Source of the DNA: Cladopsammia gracilis
Lineage: Eukaryota > Cnidaria > Anthozoa > Scleractinia > Dendrophylliidae
DNA length: 64,000 nt
Direction: 5' to 3'
Assembly: GCA_022457155.1 (NCBI GenBank)
Contig: JAJGOT010000220.1
Span: forward strand, 293,501-357,500
Shown: in pieces, positions 32,963 to 47,403 of the stretch
Layout: each line of letters starts with the position of its first letter
How positions within the stretch are numbered: the stretch's first letter is position 1
Notes under the pieces: generated by a model
What the model was told of the DNA's origin: nothing
Databases searched by the model: none
What the model saw: only the letters and a program-made list of their open reading frames with translations
Translations under genes and position numbers: made by a program

Positions 32963-35900
32963 CTAGAACAACAAAGCCTTTACATAATTTTGCACGTTTT
33001 CATCGCTTAGAACTCCATTGTGGTTCACTGAGGGATACTGCTGCCATTTTACACTGTAGGGCTGCCGCTTGTCCCACTTACTGCAGGCCTCCAAGCTGCG
33101 TATGTCAACCGTGCCATCTCCGTCCCCATAAACCACTTGGGGTAGTGTATCCGGGAACTCACCTTCACCAAACGTGTAACTCTTAGCCGTCTTGACACCA
33201 GTGCCGTACAAACAGTGAACGGTTACGTTTGGAGCATGCGCAGTTAGTGGATAATTGGGAGTCCCAACAAGTTTTTGCAGTGTTGTTCCAAGCGGGAAGC
33301 CGATATCGTCAAAGAATTCATTATAGTCGCTCACAGTGTAATTGCGTTCCGGTGTTTTGGCTAAAACTTCATTCGCTGACCACAGCTCGCTGCTTGGAAG
33401 CAAAAATATGTTACTCGTGTAGGTGCGTTGATCGGCTCTGACTGTCAGCGGGTTTACAATGAAATGTGGGAAACCGGGAGTGATACCAGAGGTAAAAAGA
33501 CGGATCAGAACTGCAGTGCCGCCCCAAACTCCTAGCGGACAAAGTTAAACAAAATTAATGATTCGTAATTTGTACTTTTCCTTAGGTAATTATGTTTTAA
33601 AGGAGTTAGAAACAAATTTTTTGTGCAGTTCTAAAACCTTTTCGTTTTGTTTAAAGAGATACTAGCCGGTTTCGTGACTTGTTGCTTTGTAAGGAAAACT
33701 GCCATCTAACTGTATTATGATTTGTAAAACGTGAATAAAAATGTCGGCCGTGGGAAAAACCAATTATGTACATGATATTCTAGTCTTTTTAATTTGCAGA
33801 ATGAAATAAACCTTTTAGAAAGAGAGTAACAACGTGGTTGCGTGGATGGAAATTGATGTAAAACCTTCGATCAGCCTTCGTCAAGCTCAGAAATGACAGA
33901 TAACATAGGAAACCCAAAATTAATCGTTTGATTTTGCAGGAATTAAGACACGCCAGTAAAATACCCCTTAAAAGTATTTGAAGAGTGTCATATTGAAAGC
34001 TTGTTACTCCATCGAAAAGGGGGAGGAGTAAAAATGGGACGGGGAAGCGGTCCCCGGGTAAAGCTTGTTCCTGATCATCATTACTCCCCAGTGCCAGACT
34101 CCATCGTAAGAGGGGGGAGGGAAGGGATTCGGGGGGGGGGGGCCTTCCCCCCCTTCCTGGATCCGGAATGCTCCTGACCTGAGAGTGTAATCCAATGTAG
34201 AATGTATTTGTCCTTCCATTCTTTCGTTTGTTTATTCAAGAAAACCAAACTGTAAGGACATCCTAAGCTGTGACTCATCAAAGTAATTCTGTTGTTGCCG
34301 TTTGATGAATAAGTTTCCTCGATCAGTTCCTTCAGGTTTGTAAAATATTCTGACTGTGATTCTGAAAGGAGACAAAAATCAAGTTAGCTGATCTCTTTTA
34401 ATTCTTTTCAGTCCCGATAGAGAGGGAGGTAAGGGGATAGGAAGAAAAGAATAACTTACCGGGCCTTACCCCACAGTATCCTACAAGGCCCCAAGTCCAA
34501 GTCCCAAGAGGAGGGGAGGGCAAGGATGGAAGACGGGAGGAGGAGAGAGAAGAACTTACCGGGCCCGTATCTGATGTCATACGGAGGGATCTGCCCGAAA
34601 AGTCACACCTCTTTCGTATCCCCATGAGGTCCGAAGTCTCAAGTGGAGGGGAAGGGTGGGGGACGGGAGGAGAAGGAGGATCTTACCGGGCCCAAGTCTG
34701 AAGTCATACGGAGCTGCTCTGACAGTCACACCTCGTTTGTATCCCCATGATGCCAAAGCTTCCACCATTGGTGCAAAATATTCTACCAAATTATCAGAAT
34801 CCAGGTACTCTATTGTATCAGTGTCTCCAAATCCGGGAACTCTCGTTTCCACACCGGGAGAATTCTTGATTGTCTTCGTACTTTCGTCGTACACAAGTCT
34901 GTGAGGTTTCGTTGAAAATGAAAAACATGTTTGAATACTGTTGAAACTGAGTTTTGTATCTTAGCGAGCTAGAATGTCTCAAATCGTTTGAATAGAAAGT
35001 TGTCTTTTCCTCTCCGGACGCATTCTAAACTGTCTCCGTACTTTCGCAAAAGCTTTTCCGAGATTCCAAATATAATTTCTGTATATAACAGAAAATGGAC
35101 GAAGGTTTCTCTCACGAAGATCATCCGTAGCAAAAAAAGAGAAAACATTCCGTTACCCACCTCATGTTATCTGTTAAGCAGTTGATGGCCCCTGGTAAAA
35201 GAGAGGATAACTTGAGCCACAATGAGAAGTACTCTGAAGTTTTTTGGCTGCAATACCAGTGGAGAACTTTGGGTTTGTTGAGCTTCGCTTGCAGTTGGCT
35301 TCCCCCTGTACCGGGTACTAAAGAATGAACAATATTATGGATAGTGCGACAATATTCTACTACTCTACTGTACACTTCTCCACTCCACTCCACTCCACTC
35401 CACTTCACTTCACACAGTGGACACGCTTTTTTAATAAGTTGCGTGCGATCTCGTACGTTAAGGCTGCGTTTTTTTGGGAAAATCAGAATCTGGATTCTTG
35501 AATCCAAAAACGGATTTTGCGTTTTTTTACTAAAATCCAAAAACGGATCATGAATCCGTTGAATCCATACTTCGGTGAGATTTTTCAGATCAAGTCTCAA
35601 TCTGGATTTTTAGGGTGCTTGCCATTTGTAAGAAAAAAATCGGTTGGGGTGACCGTTACCGACCAACCGACCAGATTGCCCTTACCATTTAAATATTCCA
35701 TTTCCCCATCTTGGTACTCAGACCGTTAACTCGATTTAGCGATTGAAATTTTTCTAAATTCAATCCAACGTTCCATTCCGAAACGGAAAAGAAAATGGTC
35801 AAATGGAACAGAATTTTCCGACGGTTCGTACCAACCGAGATGAAAGGACTACCTCAAAACGTAGCCCACAATTTCCTGTTATCATCAATTTATTCCTTTC

Positions 35901-38900
35901 CTTTTATTTTGGCGCAGAACGTTTCAAATAAAGCGTGGATATCGATAATCGCCTCTGAAAAACATTTATTTCGCATTATAAATAATTAATCTAAAAAAAT
36001 TCAATTTCCCATTTTGAATTTCCCATTTCAATTTCCCATTCCCCGTTTTAGTAACATCCTGACAAAAGTAGATAGCGGCGAGAAGAAAACTCGCGAGGAA
36101 AAGTCGGCGGGCGAAGCGAGCCGCGGGAAAACCACGCCCTCCCCGTTCGCCGGTTTTTTTTTTCGCCCTATATCCAAAGAGCCTGTTCACAGGCGGATAG
36201 CTTGTTTATTAACGGATTGCATGTTTCGATTCAAATCGGAAAAGTGTCCGAGAAAAAGAAAAACCAGCCTCTGCGAAATCTTTTTGCGTTGTAGACTTGT
36301 GTCTTTGATTACTTTACCAAAGAAAAGGCGCTAGATTTAAATTCAGGCTAAATTACCACAAACGTAGGAGATGTTCACTCCGTCGAGACTAAGGGAAAAT
36401 GAGCCACTCCACAAATTAACCCATGGGGCATTGCAACTCGTGACGCACATGATCTGCTCGCAACCTCGTCCCCAGGGTCTCTCATCTTCCCGGCCCCTGG
36501 AGCAGGAGAGACCCTGGTCTGGTCTGGTTACGTGTCTTCTAAATTTTAGAAGATTCAAAATAAACGATACGGGGGAGGGGCGGCAAGGTGTGAAATTTGT
36601 CATCACATTGTCTAGGGGTGTGAGTCGCTCCAGGGGAAGGGAAGAAGAGAGACCCTGGGGACGAGGTTGATCTGCCCGCTCGAGATTGATGACTGTACCC
36701 CGTGACAACTGCCGCGTATGCGTAATTGCCGATAATATTTTTTTTCATTTTTATCTCCTGTAAGTTAATGTTTAACTTACAGGAGTTTATGTGGGCTAAC
36801 ATGCATTCTTTATGCATTTTTGTTAGCAAAGAATGCGTTAGATACTATTAATAGACTTTTTAGTGAATTTGTGGGGACATTCCTGTTGCATTTTTGTTAG
36901 CACATTACTGTTCTATCTGTCATCAGACCTACGTCACTACGGAGTTAGATAGATTTGTGTTAGATATTATCAATAAGAAAACAAGAGTCGAGTTGCATAT
37001 TTTTTTAATACAGTGGTTTATTGACTTGACCTTCACAGTGAAGAAATATGCGTGTTAAAATTTCATGTAAAATCTGCCACGCTGTTTGCCTATTTCGAAA
37101 AATGTCTCGGAATATATTTTTTCAGTTAGGTAACATTCCTACTGTTTGTTATCTCTTTTTCGTAGCGATGATTTTTAAGGCGTACGATTATGAATTCTAT
37201 GTTTTTTTGGGAACATGTTGCAGAATACTTTCATTGTATCGAGCGTCAAAAAGTGTAACGTAATGTAATCTTATCTCACCTAGTGTAGACTGTGCTCAGA
37301 TATTTGGCACGCTAGAAGCGCGCTTGGCTAATATCCTTTACGATGTCCAGTCTGGTTTGTCAAACTGGTTGCTTCAAGACATTTCAGTGGTATTATCATA
37401 TTATAGCACTACGTTTTAATAAAGGGAAAACCGGAGAGTTTGAGGTAAGCTGACATTGCTGATTGAGAATGGTTGTATGCTGTACGTTTACAATGAAGTT
37501 TTGTTGAAATAATGTGTTTGTTAATTTCCATGTTATATCGCCAAATGTCACCAAATATACAACTAAATTGGATTAAAAGATTCTCAAGGAGAAAAACAGA
37601 AGCAGTAGTTTGGAGAAAAAGTGCGGAATTAGAAGAATGGATCAAGTTGATTACGGTTAAGCAATTTTGATTACACGACATGCGGTCAAGAAATATTCAA
37701 AGTTTCGATTCTGGTGGAATTTTGTCGTTATTTTGTCTTTTTAATTCATATTTTTCTGCGTTCATCACTTTTGGCTATTTTTTTCTTCCTATTTTCGGAT
37801 GATAAAGCAAGCTAAAGCAAGCTCCTGGCCATAATCATGAAAACACGTTACATTAGTTAAAAATGTCCTCGGTTAATTTACCTCATTTGCAAGTTATAGA
37901 AGCTGACTAAATTAAACAACAATAGGTTTTAATGAACCAGTGCTTTCAATTTCCTTGTAGGTTGAAAACCAAATATAGAACTTTTTCTATAAGTGTGCTT
38001 GTAAAAGCGATCAGAAACAATTTCACGAACGCTTTTGTAAGATGTGAATAAAAGAATTTTATTTTATCAAGGGGACTGTTTTAAGCGACATTATTTTATT
38101 TTTAGTGAGTCATCGTACAGTGTACTAAACAAACCTGGTTTTTTTTTAGCCATATCATTAGAAATGATTAAGCAGAGTTTTGCAATACTGTCATCAGATT
38201 GATTTTCCAGGTCAAACAAACCAATGTCAAACAGTTAGGTTTCAGTGAGGTTTGGGGTTTTAGTTCATTTTTGTTTTTACTTTATTAGGCTTCATTTTGG
38301 TTCATTTTGGTCAGAAAGATTCGTGCCCAAATTAGTCTCTGCTTAAAGAGATAATTGTGGTACGGATAGTCCTTAGATTTTTCCTATCGATGTTTTTAAT
38401 ATATCTGGTATTCGAATCTATAGCTGTGAAATGGCTTATCTACGCGTCAGCTCTTAAAAAGAGGCAGGCCAAACACAATTCCCACTAGTCGCAAGAAGTA
38501 TTTAAAAGCCTTTAAAACAGCTTTCCCAAGTAGGTTTACGAGGTATTTGTCCCTTGCTATAGATCACTGTTAGGATGTTACAAGTCGCAATTATCCGCTT
38601 TGCTCTATAATATTCACCCATTCCCGGAGGATTTCATGCTATAGCCATGACTATAATTATTTTATTTCTTTATGTATTCTCTACACTGTCCTGACATATA
38701 TTAGGGCTTCTTTGGCTCAGACTCGTGTTGCAAAATAAATGGCAATCGGCTAAAGATTATGTTACCGCTGTGGAAATATTAGGATCAGTAAAGAGGCTGT
38801 GATAAGTGTCCACAGCCTGCGGCATGCAAGACTTGTGAGAAAGTGTTTCTTGATCACGGATAAGTGTCTATTAAAGATCCAAGAATGACAATGCAATCAT

Positions 38901-41900
38901 TTTCAGGAGTAATAAACTCCTGTCATGTTCCTATATTGGAATCACGACTTCTTGCAGGTAGTTTTAGCTCTTTAGTTTATTCTTTTGTTGAGTAGTGACC
39001 TGGAGCTAGACAGAACTTCCGTTGTCTTATCAAGGCATTGCGATCACTGCATCCAATAGTATATCCTCTGTACGCGAAGAACAGCTTCACTTGTAGAGTT
39101 GTACCAATGTATTTTGAATTCATTGAGACATACACGAGACTACACTACGTATCTTTTGTACAACAAGCGTGTAATTCTCTTGAAGTAATGTTGTGCTCCA
39201 TGCGTACCATAATAATGGAGTAATTCCATAGTAATGGAGTAAATGGAGTAAATGGAGTAATGGAGTAATGGAATAAATAAAAAAAAAGCCAACCCGGTTA
39301 TAGGCCCATCGGTAACAAAACATTACTCCGGTTATACCCATTAATTCCTTATTCCTCAGTCTTAATTCCTTAACAGAAATTCTTTACAAAAGTTTACGCC
39401 TAAATGAAATTAACTCAAAGAACGCTTCTTTATGGCAATATTTTTGCTTGCCAGCCAAAAAAACCCTACGAAGTTACATAAGCCCAGGGCTTATAAGCAG
39501 CATTTTACGGTATAGTCTCTGTAAAAAAAAATCACAACGAAGTATAAAAAGAGACAGGCCAAACACGACTCCCACTAGTCGCAAAATGTATTAAATAGCC
39601 TTTAGGATAGCTTTCCCGAGTATACCTGCAAGATATTTGTCCCGTTAGATTACATTAGGCATATATTAGGGTTTCTTTGGCTCAGAGTCGTGTTGCAAGA
39701 TAAATAAGTTTATGTTATCGCTATGAAAATTTTAGGATCAGTAAATTTCTTTGTTCGTGATGCAGCGTTTAAGTCTGCGACGTACAAGGCTTGTGAAAGA
39801 ATGTTTCTTCGTCACTCTGAGATGTATAAGTGTGTAAGAATGAAAATGTCAAAGACGACCACGACAGCTCTAGCAACTATGTTTAGTTCATTTCTGTTCT
39901 TGGTATAACTGTTTGTTAACAGTGACACTGATTCAAACAAAAGTTAATATGAGGGGATGAATACTGAGTAAGTTTACAGGAACTAGATTTCCACCTGAAA
40001 CAGATTTTGACGATAAGATTGATGATGATCCCAATAACGAAAACAGAGAACAAAGTTGTAAAGAATTTTATTTGAAAGGAGGAATGAAACTTTTTCGCAG
40101 AATAAAAGCTAAATCATTCATTTAGTTATGTTTAATAAAATGGATGCTGAAGATTAATTGCAGAGAGCTCCCTTGATGCTTATCCCATGTAAAAATAAGA
40201 TTTCAGCAAGTAAAACATGTTATATTCGAAAGGAAAGAAAGGAGAACTCTTAAGAAAAAGCCATGGGAGATCCTGAAAATAAGGAACGTGATCAGTTAGA
40301 TACTGTAGCTCCGTCTGCTCAACATAACGATGAGCAGGATATAAGTGAAGAAACACTGCAATACAGTGAACTGTTTGGTTGTTTTAACCCATGTTTAGAT
40401 AACAATCACCAAGGACACCAAGGGAACAATCTTTCAAGTAATGCTGGAATTTTTTCTACTGCAAATGATAATGAAAAGCTGGTAATTAATCGTATGGATG
40501 ATAACAGTTATTAAGAACTTGTTCATTCTTTGAACAGAGAACAAATGGAGTTTTTTTACCATATGTTACTCTCTGTTAAAAACGACGAGAAGCAATTGAC
40601 ACTTTTTAATTGACACTTTAACCTAAATGTCCAATTGCAACATCAAAAACAATATTCGGACATAATATGACAGCATTGCATGATGGGAAAAACTTACAGG
40701 AGATAGCCCAGAGGGCACTTTGATTTCATTTTGACTTCGCTCTATCCAAAGTGCGTTTTAAGCGATTTTGAAAAAATTCTGTCAACAGAAGAAAAAAAAT
40801 TACCAAATCTCCGATGAATTCTAAACGTTTTTTTTATCTCCTGTAAGTTAATGTTTAACTTACAGGAGTTTATGTGGGCTAACATGCATTCTTTATGCAT
40901 TTTTGTTAGCAAAAAATGCATTAGATACTATTAATAGAATTTTTAGTGAATTTGTGGGGACATTCCTGTTGCATTTTTGTTAGCACATTACTGTTCTATC
41001 TGTCATCAGTCCTACGTCACTACGGAGTTAGATAGATTTGTGTTAGATATTATCAATAAGAAAACAAGAGTCGAGTTGCATATTTTTTTAATACAGTGGT
41101 TTATTGACTTGACCTTCACAGTGAAGAAATATGCGTGTTAAAATTTCATATAAAATCTGCCACGCTGTTTGCCTATTTCGAAAAATGCCTCGGAATATAT
41201 TTTTTCAGTTAGGTAACATTCCTACTGTTTGATATCTCTTTTTCGTAGCGATGATTTTTAAGGCGTACGATTATGAATTCTATGTTTTTTGGGAACATGT
41301 TGCAGAATACTTTCATTGTATCGAGCGTCAAAAAGTGTAACGTAATGTAATCTTATCTCACCTAATGTAGACTGTGCTCAGATATTTGGCACGCTAGAAG
41401 CGCGCTTGGCTAATATCCTTTACGATGTCCAGTCTGGTTTGTCAAACTGGTTGCTTCAAGACATTTCAGTGGTATTATCATATTATAGCACTGCGTTTTA
41501 AGAAAGGGAAAACCGGAGAGTTTGAGGTAAGCTGACATTGCTGATTGAGAATGGTTGTATGCTGTACGTTTACAATGAAGTTTTGTTGAAATATTTCCAT
41601 GTTATATCGCCAAATGTCACCAAATATACAACTAAATTGGATTAAAAGATTCTCAAGGAGAAAAACAGAAGCAGTAGTTTGGAGAAAAAGTGCGGAATTA
41701 GAAGAATGGATCAAGTTGATCACGGTTAAGCAATTTTGATTACATGACATGCGGTCAAGAAATATTCAAAGTTTCGATTCTGGTGGAATTTTGTCGTTAT
41801 TTTGTCTTTTTAATTCATATTTTTCAGCGTTCATCACTTGGCTATTTTCGGATGATAAAGCAAGCTAAAGCAAGCTCCTGGCCATAATCATGAAAACACG

Positions 41901-44900
41901 ATATTTCTGTCGGGACAGTGTCCCTTTAGTTAAAAATGTCCTCGGTTAATTTACCTCATTTGCAAGTTATAGAAGCTGACTAAATTAAACAACAATAGGT
42001 TTTAACGAACCAGTGCTTTCAATTTCCTTGTAGGTTGACAAACAAATATAGAACTTTTCTATAAGTGTGCTTGTAAAAGCGATCAGAAACAATTTCACGA
42101 ACGCTTTTGTAAGATGTGAATAAAAGAATTTTATTTTATCAAGGGGACTGTTTTAAGCGACATTATTTTATTTTTAGTGAGTCATCGTACAGTGTACTAA
42201 ACAAACCTTTTTTTTAGCCATATCATTAGAAATGATTAAGCAGAGTTTTGCAATACTGTCATCAGATTGATTTTCCAGGTCAAACAAACCAATGTCAAAC
42301 AGTTAGGTTTCAGTGAGGTTCGGGGTTTTAGTTCATTTTTGTTTTTACTTTTTTAGGCCTCATTTTGGTTCATTTTGGTCAGAAAGATTCGTGCCCAATT
42401 TAGTCTCTCCTTAAAGAGATAATTGTGGTACGGATAGTCCTTAGATTTTTCCTATCGATGGTTTTAATATATCTGGTATTCGAATCTATAGCTGTGAAAT
42501 GGCTTATTTACGCGTCATAAGCTCTTAAAAAGAGGCAGGCCAAACACGATTCCCACTAGTCGCAAGAAGTATTTAAAAGCCTTTAAAATAGCTTTCCCAA
42601 GTAGGTTTACGAGGTATTTGTCCCTTGCTATAGATCACTGTTAGGATGTTACAAGTCGCAATTATCTATCCACTTTGCTCTTTAATATTGACCCATTGAT
42701 CTTTGGATAATTTCTCTAATGACAGGATCGATCCCGGAGGATTTCATGCCATAGCCATGACTATAATTATTTTATTTCTTTATGTATTCTCTACACTGTC
42801 CTGGCATATATTAGGGCTTCTTTGGCTCAGACTCGTGTTGCAAAATAAATGGCAATCGGCTAAAGATTATGTTACCGCTGTGGAAATATTAGGATCAGTA
42901 AAGAGGCTGTGATAAGTGTCCACAGCCTGCGGCATGCAAGACTTGTGAGAAAGTGTTTCTTGATCACGGATAAGTGTCTATTAAAGATCCAAGAATGAAA
43001 ATGCAATCATTTACAGGAGTAATAAACTCCTGTCATGTTCCTATATTGGAATCACGACCTCTTGAAGGTAGTTTTAGCTCTTTAGTGTATTCTTTTGTTG
43101 AGTAGTGACCTGGAGCTAGACAGAACTTCCGTTGTCTTATCATGGCATTGCGATCACTGCATCCAATAGTATATCCTCTGTACGCGAAGAACAGCTTCAC
43201 TTGTAGAGTTGTACCAATGTATTTTGAATTCATTGAGACATACACGAGACTACACTACGTATCTTTTGTACAACAAGCGTGTAATTCTCGTGAAGTAATG
43301 TTGTGCTCCATGCGTACCATAATAATGGAGTAATTCCATAGTAATGGAGTAAATGGAATAATGGAGTAATGGAATAAATAAAAAAAGCCAACCCGGTTAT
43401 AGGCCCATCGGTAACAAAACATTACTCCGGTTATACCCATTAATTCCTTATTCCTTTCTTAATTCCTTAACAGAAATTCTTTACAAAAGTTTACGCCTAA
43501 ATGAAATTAACTCAAAGAACGCTTCTTTATGGCAATATTTTTTGTTGCCAGCCAAAAAACCTTTACGAAGTTACATACTGTAAGCCCAGGGCTTATAAGC
43601 AGCATTTTACGTTATAGTCTCTGTAAAAAAAATCACAAAGAAGTATAAAAAGAGACAGGCCAAACACGACTCCCACTAGTCGCAAAATGTATTAAGTAGC
43701 CTTTAGGATAGCTTTCCCGAGTATACCTGCAAGATATTTGTCCCGTTAGATTACATTAGGCATATATTAGGGTTTCTTTGGCTCAGAGTCGTGTTGGAAG
43801 ATAAATAAGTTTATGTTATCGCTATGAAAATGTTAGGATCAGTAAATTTCTTTGTTCGTGATGCAGTGTTTAAGTCTGCGACGTGCAAGGCTTGTGAAAG
43901 AGTGTTTCTTCTTCACTCTGAGATGTATAAGTGTGTAAGAATGAAAATGTCAAAGACGACCACGACAGCTCTAGCAACTATGTTTAGTTCATTTCTGTTC
44001 TTGGTATAACTGTTTGTTAACAGTGACACTGATTCAAACAAAAGTTAAGATGAGGGGATGAATACTGAGTAAGTTTACAGGAACTAGATTTCCACCTGAA
44101 ACAGATTTTGACGATAAGATTGATGATGATCCCAATAATGAAAACAGAGAACGAAGTTGTAAAGAATTTTACTTGAAAGGAGGAATGAAACTTTTTCGCA
44201 GAATAAAAGCTAAATCATTTATTTAGTTATGTTTAATAAAATGGATGCTGAAGATTAATTGCAGAGAGCTCTTGATGCTTATCCCATGTAAAAATAAGAT
44301 TTCAACAAGTAAAACATGTTATATTCAAAAGGAAAGAAAGGAGAACTCTTAAGAAAAAGCCATGGGAGATCCTGAAAATAAGGAACGTGATCAGTTAGAT
44401 ACTGTAGCTCCGTCTGCTCAACATAACGATGAGCAGGATATAAGTGAAGAAACACGGCAATACAGTGAACTGTTTGGTTGTTTTAACCCATGTTTAGATA
44501 ACAATCACCAAGGGAACAATCTTTCAAGTAATGCTGGAATTTTTTCTACAGCAAATGATAATGAAAAGCTGGTAATTAATCGTATGGATGATAACAGTTA
44601 TAAAGAACTTGTTCATTCTTTGAACAGAGAACAAATGGAGTTTTTTTTACCATATGTTACTCTCTGTTAAAAACGACGAGAAGCAATTGACACTCTAACC
44701 TAAATGTCCAATTGCAACATCAAAAACAATATTCGGACATAATATGACAGCATTGCATGATGGGAAAAACTTACAGGAGATAGCCCGGAGGGCACTTTGA
44801 TTTTTATTTCTGACAGATCTTCTTTTTACGGTTGGTACTCAGGTAGAACACAGGGGTCAAAAGCCGTATGCAAAATGCAAACAGAATTCACCATAGAATT

Positions 44901-46542
44901 TTAAAGGAAATTGAAGATATGTTTGTTTTGAGGCTCTACTTTAATAAAAGCCCAATGATGCTACCGCGCGGCATGGCAACGCTAACCTCAATACATCTAT
45001 GGGAAATTAACACAGTGACATTATCTTGATTTCAGGGTAAAATGTGATGACGATCCGCAAAGTATAACGCTAATTGTTTTGCCTTCAAATGTACTAAATA
45101 GGGGAACCAAAAAACTTTTTTTTAAGAAAATTGAAGATTTGTCTGTTTTGAGGCCTTTTTTAATGGTACCGCGCGGCATGGCAACACCAACCTCGATACA
45201 TCTATGGGAAATAAAACAAAAGTGAAAAAAATAAAAACCCAATATAATTGGTGAAAGGTTTGACTGGTGATAAACTAAACTGACTAAACTGAATAAGTTC
45301 GTCGCGTCTATTGATTCCAATTTGCTTTGTCTATGAGATATGCTTCACGCGCTTTTCGTACAGTCTCTGCTATCACGTATTAATTGCAGATTGTTCCAAA
45401 TTTGCACTCCCCTGTATTTTAATATAATTATAAAAATGTCTCATAGTTGGTCCATCTGTGATCAATAAATATATTAGATGCTGATCGAGTATCATAATTA
45501 TGACTGGTTTCCTTTAATGTAAAATCATTTTTATAATAATTTGGCAGTTCACTGTTATTAAAAGTACGAGTACATAAAGAATTACATTGGATCTTACAGA
45601 TCAGGTTTTTAGAATTTCATGTTATGTGATTATAAATACAACGTTCTTCTTTAGTAGTAAAAAAAGTGTTTGTTTTGCAAAGCGAAATATTGGGCACTAC
45701 CTGATTATATTCCACTCAGTTTTATTTTATTTGCTTCCGCTTCTGTTTTTCTACCGTAAGGATCAGTTTGCCGTTTCTTTTGTTTCACTTTAGCTTCAAG
45801 TATTCAATACTGATCTAGGTCTGGAAACGCAGATCCGGCCATTCTCAACGGTTTGTTGCAGTGATCATGCATTCTATGTTTCCTTTTCATGGGAAATAAT
45901 TACTATAATATTATCTTGATTTCAGGGTAAAATGTGACGGCGATCCGCAAAGTATAACTCTTATTGTTTTGCCTTCAAATGTACTAAATAGGGACACCAA
46001 ACAACAATATATTTCGAGCCACCTTAAGTGACAAAATATAATATTGATACCGTTTCCCTTCTACATTCAAACATCCAGTGTCAGATGTAATATAAACTGC
46101 TTTCGGCGATCGACCGAGCGAAAGTAATATCGCCGAACTTGTTCTTATCTTCTGTAAGTTAATGTTTAACTTTCAGGAGAATATTGTGGGTTCCACTGCA
46201 TTTTTCTCGTGATTAGCTCACCCGCTCGAGACTTGTGATCATAATGCTTGTGATTGTAGATAAATCCCTTGAAGTTATTGAGCTGTACTTTTCCGTGGTA
46301 ATGTTTGTTTCTAATTATTCCACAAGATGCAATTGGTGATTCTTTTCGGTTTCGAGTTTTGTCACTACAGGAAATGAAAGCGTTTAAAAAAGGGGATTTC
46401 AATATTTACCGATGATCACTGGTGTCTTGATCCCGTTGGCTGGAGTTAGGCGTTCTGTCGGTTTGTTCCACAACCAAAATCCCTCAGCGGAACTGAGAAT
46501 GCAGGCTAATGCCACTGGCAGGAAAAAAATTCTAACCCACAT
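32963..46542 (-). CDS. PLA2G15: Lysosomal phospholipase A2 (PLA2G15/LCAT-like), copy B
   Basis: Exons, minus strand: 46410-46542, 35161-35317, 34687-34898, 34179-34361 and 32963-33531; each has exactly the length of its copy A counterpart, giving 417 residues. Signal peptide MWVRIFFLPVALACILSSAEG, SHSLG serine, GDGDGT aspartate and VNHNG histidine motifs are all kept, as are the lid cysteines. Differences from copy A include GITPGFPHFIVNPLTVRADQ in exon 5, TYSSNGNN before the serine, LGPG for RGPG at the end of exon 3, and Gly for Glu two residues after the catalytic His. Intron 1 is 11.1 kb because it holds two tandem copies of the 4-kb hairpin-ended element. No stops or broken splice sites, so it is probably functional. 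Confidence 0.92.
34458..34645 (-). repeat. Decayed tandem copies of the exon 3 end (copy B)
   Basis: Two units (about 34458-34510 and 34557-34645) repeat the exon 3 end and donor. The second keeps SWGYERGVTFRAD before a frame loss, and both keep GTAAGT. One unit fewer than in copy A. Confidence 0.75.
36755..40705. mobile_element. 3.9-kb hairpin-ended element, copy B1
   Basis: Hairpin at 36755-36785 and end AACTTACAGGAGATA near 40691-40705. It differs from the unit A copy by several indels, such as loss near 38610 and an 18-bp gain near 37510, and by a stop in the Pif1-like fragment (40263-40514). It is followed by a 130-bp spacer identical in kind to the sequence that precedes the unit A element (24952-25061). 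Confidence 0.75.
40838..44782. mobile_element. 3.9-kb hairpin-ended element, copy B2
   Basis: Hairpin 40838-40868, end near 44782. Nearly identical to the unit A copy across its length (for example the 90-codon frame at 41478-41750 equals 25702-25974), unlike its neighbour B1. The sequence continues after it as in unit A. Confidence 0.75.
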
Positions 46543-46615
46543 TTTGAGCCCAATGGAGCTGCGGAAGTTATTTTCAAATTTATGATGATTGTGATTTGTC
46601 TGACCCCGCCTGCTG

Positions 46616-46647
46616 TTATAAATACTTCCTGATTACTTCTGACCAAT
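46616..46647 (-). promoter_or_regulatory. Core promoter of copy B (TATA and CCAAT)
   Basis: TATTTATAA (46616-46624) and ATTGG (46643-46647) on the minus strand keep the same spacing to the start codon as in copy A. The flank is nearly identical between the two copies, so expression may be shared (inference). Confidence 0.6.
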
Positions 46648-46973
46648 CACACACTAGGTTCAAATAAATACAAATGGCATTTCAATATGACGATTGGCGC
46701 GAGGGAGTACTCCTCTATATCAATCAATCAACCTTTATTTGCCCCTAAACTCACGTGACTGGTTTGTGGAACGACAGGAAAGCTAAGACCGTGAATAATA
46801 CTGAGAGTCGAAAGCACAAATGGAAGAATCTTTCTTTGGATGAAAGAATAAATGAATGATTTTGAATAATTGAATGCATGAATTAACGAGTTCAAAGATG
46901 GCTGATAAGGGATAATGTAATAGTTGATCAAATAGATGAACATGGTTTAAAACATTGAGTACAGTCGAACCCC

Positions 46974-47403
46974 GGGGGGGGGGGGGGGGTACTCCCTATA
47001 ATGTGCTATACGGGGATGCTCCGCCCGAAAGGGGTACCTTTTTGAGGCTGGAGGTATATGAAAGGGTCGTGATTTCACGAGTTGAAGTATATGAAAGGGT
47101 AGGGATTTCACGAAGAATAGGAAAGGGTACCGAAAACACGCCGATGAGGCATAAAAAAGGTAGGGAAAACTGCCATTTAAGTCTAATAAAAAGGGCCTTT
47201 CAAAATAAATCAAACAGACGTAAGTAAAGGCTATATGAAAGGAGTACCATTTTCATTAAAAGGTATATGAAAGGGGTACCATTTTCAATGAAAGGTATAT
47301 GAAAGGGGTACCTTTTCTGTCAAAAACGGTATATGAAAGGGTAAGGGTTTGAACCTCGGGGCGGAGCATCCCCGTACAAAACGTTGTTGGGTACCCCCCC
47401 GGG
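46974..47403. mobile_element. 430-bp TIR element, 11-bp TSD (unit C)
   Basis: Same insertion as 31187-31614 with the same AGTCGAACCCC flanks, differing mainly in the length of the leading G run (14 against 16). Confidence 0.85.
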
